In this document: positions 5,643 to 7,042 of the stretch, piece after piece
Layout: the number at the start of each line of letters is the position of its first letter
Numbering within the stretch: the stretch's first letter is position 1
Origin: Actinomycetes bacterium
Lineage (GTDB): Bacteria; Actinomycetota; Acidimicrobiia; Acidimicrobiales; Acidimicrobiaceae
Assembly: GCA_021823385.1 (NCBI GenBank)
Contig: JAKAOC010000117.1
Coordinates: 1 to 7,042, forward strand
Direction: 5' to 3'
DNA length: 7,042 nt
Notes under the pieces: model-generated
Told to the model about the DNA's origin: nothing
What the model saw: the letters and a program-made list of their open reading frames with translations, nothing else
The model's database searches: none
Translations under genes and position numbers: made by a program

Positions 5643-7042
5643 CGGCCACCGCCTTTCTGCTCGCCGCCCGTATCCGGGCCGCGGCGCCCTTTTCTTCTTC
5701 GCCAACCCGGCCGGCCGGCAAGGTCACGTAGAACCTGGAGAGAGCGAAGGCGCGCCTCCTCGCGAACCTGCAGGGCCGCGGCTACCAGCTCGCCCGCCAA
5801 CTCCTCGCCGATGGCGGCGCGGTTGGTTTCGAGGAAGGCGTGCACGAAGCCGAGCATCACCTCACCGTCCTGAAATGCGCCGAGCTCGGTCTGGAGGTTC
5901 TTCGAATCGGCGATGTCGCGCAGCTCGGCGCGGGAGCGTTCGACGTCGAAGCTCTCCAGGATGTACCTGAGGCGCTTGAACTGCTTGCGCAGCTCGTGAA
6001 GCTGTTCGTGGGTGGGGTCGGGAAGAGCGGCAAGCTCGCCGACCATTTCCCGGCAGTGCTCGCGCTGGCTCGCGCCGGCCCGGCGGAGGAAGGCGAGGCT
6101 TTCCTGGGCAAGGGCGCGCCGGTGCTGGGCCGAGGCGGAGAGGGCCCCGTGCGCCGTGGCCAGAAGGTGGGCGGTCGTGCCTTGCCACAGCCGCTCGAGG
6201 TCCGGATAACCGCCGGCGATGGCGCTCTCCACGCGACCGTGGATCCGGCCCGCCACGTCGTCGAGGAGCATGGCCAGACCAGGGTCGGGAAAGCGGCGCT
6301 TCAGCTCCGCCACCACCACGTCCGCGTCGCGCGCCTCGTTGGTGGCCTGGGCGGTCGACCGGATCCCGGCCAGCAGCTCACGGAGTATTCCGGAACCCTT
6401 TTCCCTGGCTACCGGTTCCAGGACGGCTCTGGTGCTGCGCAGTATGACACGCAGATCGTGCAAGGACTCTTCGTCGCACTCGAGGCGCGTGGCCTCCCAA
6501 GCGCGGTTGAAGTTGAGCCAGGTGGTGCCGAGGAAGGTGGCCAGGGTGGCCGCCAGTGGCTCACCCGGGCGGGGCGTTATCGCGGCCTTGGTGGAGAAGT
6601 CCCCGCGACTGCGCCTGGAGAGGGAGAGGGGCGTGTCGAAGTAGTCGAGGGACGGGTCGACCTCCCAGAGGTGGCGGAGGCATCCTTTTGCCGCCTTGCC
6701 CATTTCGCGGGCGAGGCCGGCATCGCCGGAGTCGGCGCGAATGCGCACCCAGGTCTCTTGTGCCTCGGGGCTGTGGGCAAGCTCCAGCCTGGCGTCCACG
6801 CGGCCATGGGTGTCCCGGTGCGACAGAGTGGCGACCACCAGGTTGGTCCTGGCCAAAGCAATCAGGGCCCGTGGACCCGCTAACTCGGATATCCGTTCGG
6901 CGAGGCCGGCCGGCTCTATTTGCTCCGCCCTGAGGCAGTTCTGGGCACTCTTGGCCGATCCGGCGAAGGAGACGCCGCGCGCGTTGGAAAGAACCAGGCG
7001 AAAGACGCCTTCATCGGCGAGCGCACCTTGGAGCTGCCAGCC
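5639..7042 (-). CDS. CHAD-domain protein with CYTH-like N-terminal region (5' end outside window)
   Basis: 467 residues are visible, counted from the window edge. CHAD domains are all-helical, rich in conserved His/Arg/Lys, and bind polyphosphate; several are known to go to polyphosphate granules. The domain lies at about 160-445. Its first half has LHDLRVILRSTR (His195, Arg198, Arg202, Arg205), its second half the matching LHELRKQFKRLRYILE (His349, Arg352, Lys353, Lys356, Arg357), and LGAFQD (387-392) follows. The tail is rich in Arg, Lys and Gly. The first 150 residues have no clear motif, but the stretch around ALARTNLVVATL with following acidic beta-like segments resembles the core of a CYTH (triphosphate tunnel) domain, often fused to CHAD; I see no ExExK motif, so this part is tentative and could be degenerate. 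The frame is open from the TTG at 6856 to the right edge, so that codon is not the true start. Its TGA overlaps the parA-type start. Confidence 0.88.
   Translation of the reverse strand, partial: GWQLQGALADEGVFRLVLSNARGVSFAGSAKSAQNCLRAEQIEPAGLAERISELAGPRALIALARTNLVVATLSHRDTHGRVDARLELAHSPEAQETWVRIRADSGDAGLAREMGKAAKGCLRHLWEVDPSLDYFDTPLSLSRRSRGDFSTKAAITPRPGEPLAATLATFLGTTWLNFNRAWEATRLECDEESLHDLRVILRSTRAVLEPVAREKGSGILRELLAGIRSTAQATNEARDADVVVAELKRRFPDPGLAMLLDDVAGRIHGRVESAIAGGYPDLERLWQGTTAHLLATAHGALSASAQHRRALAQESLAFLRRAGASQREHCREMVGELAALPDPTHEQLHELRKQFKRLRYILESFDVERSRAELRDIADSKNLQTELGAFQDGEVMLGFVHAFLETNRAAIGEELAGELVAAALQVREEARLRSLQVLRDLAGRPGWRRRKGRRGPDTGGEQKGGGR
5649..5656 (-). promoter_or_regulatory. 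Ribosome binding site of the ParA gene, inside the CHAD gene
   Basis: On the minus strand AAAGGCGG ends 6 nt before the ATG at 5642. It is formed by the last codons of the CHAD gene (encoding QKGG) and, with the ATGA overlap, decides the start and indicates translational coupling: ribosomes ending the CHAD protein can restart on the ATPase. Confidence 0.6.

Noticed and set aside
5660..5705. Basic Lys/Arg-rich extension as a true N-terminus of the ParA ATPase
   Set aside because: The residues are read from within the end of the CHAD gene in another frame, and the ATGA overlap with a good ribosome site points to 5642.
5840..6883. Long plus-strand open frame of 347 codons opposite the CHAD gene
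   Set aside because: It is antisense to a gene with clear CHAD motifs; long shadow frames are expected at this GC content, and the product shows no recognisable domain.

Overview
The window is GC-rich bacterial DNA, about two-thirds G+C by eye. It is densely coded, uses GTG as well as ATG starts, and has short intergenic gaps. The style of the proteins (a YlmA-like ABC ATPase with an HHVEE switch, an MFS carrier with a DRRRAGRR loop, a CHAD protein) suggests a high-GC Actinomycetota lineage, possibly outside the well-studied orders. That placement is an inference. No rRNA, tRNA, CRISPR array, insertion sequence or phage gene was seen.

Layout from left to right: (1) plus strand, 3-512, the C-terminal part of an ABC transporter ATPase cut by the left edge, then 564-1535, an aldo/keto reductase of the Kv-beta type. 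(2) Minus strand, 3402-2104, an MFS transporter, followed 45 nt later by 2058-1540, a gamma-carbonic-anhydrase-like left-handed beta-helix protein; these two probably share a transcript, which converges on the reductase with a 4-nt gap. (3) A 247-bp divergent intergenic region, 3403-3649, holding tentative promoters, two short inverted repeats and a leader hairpin. (4) Plus strand, 3650-4825, a clear SqdB/SQD1-type UDP-sulfoquinovose synthase. (5) Minus strand, running in from the right edge, a CHAD-domain protein (7042-5639, 5' end outside the window) whose stop codon overlaps the start of a ParA-family ATPase (5642-4869) as ATGA.

The part most worth following is the CHAD-ParA pair. CHAD domains bind polyphosphate and are targeted to polyphosphate granules, and ParA-type ATPases place cargo over the nucleoid. 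Translational coupling of the two suggests a possible system for positioning or segregating polyphosphate granules. This is a hypothesis from gene context, not something the sequence proves. Second-line points are the sulfoquinovose gene standing without an obvious glycosyltransferase partner in view, and the gamma-carbonic-anhydrase homologue in which one expected zinc-ligand histidine is a glutamate.
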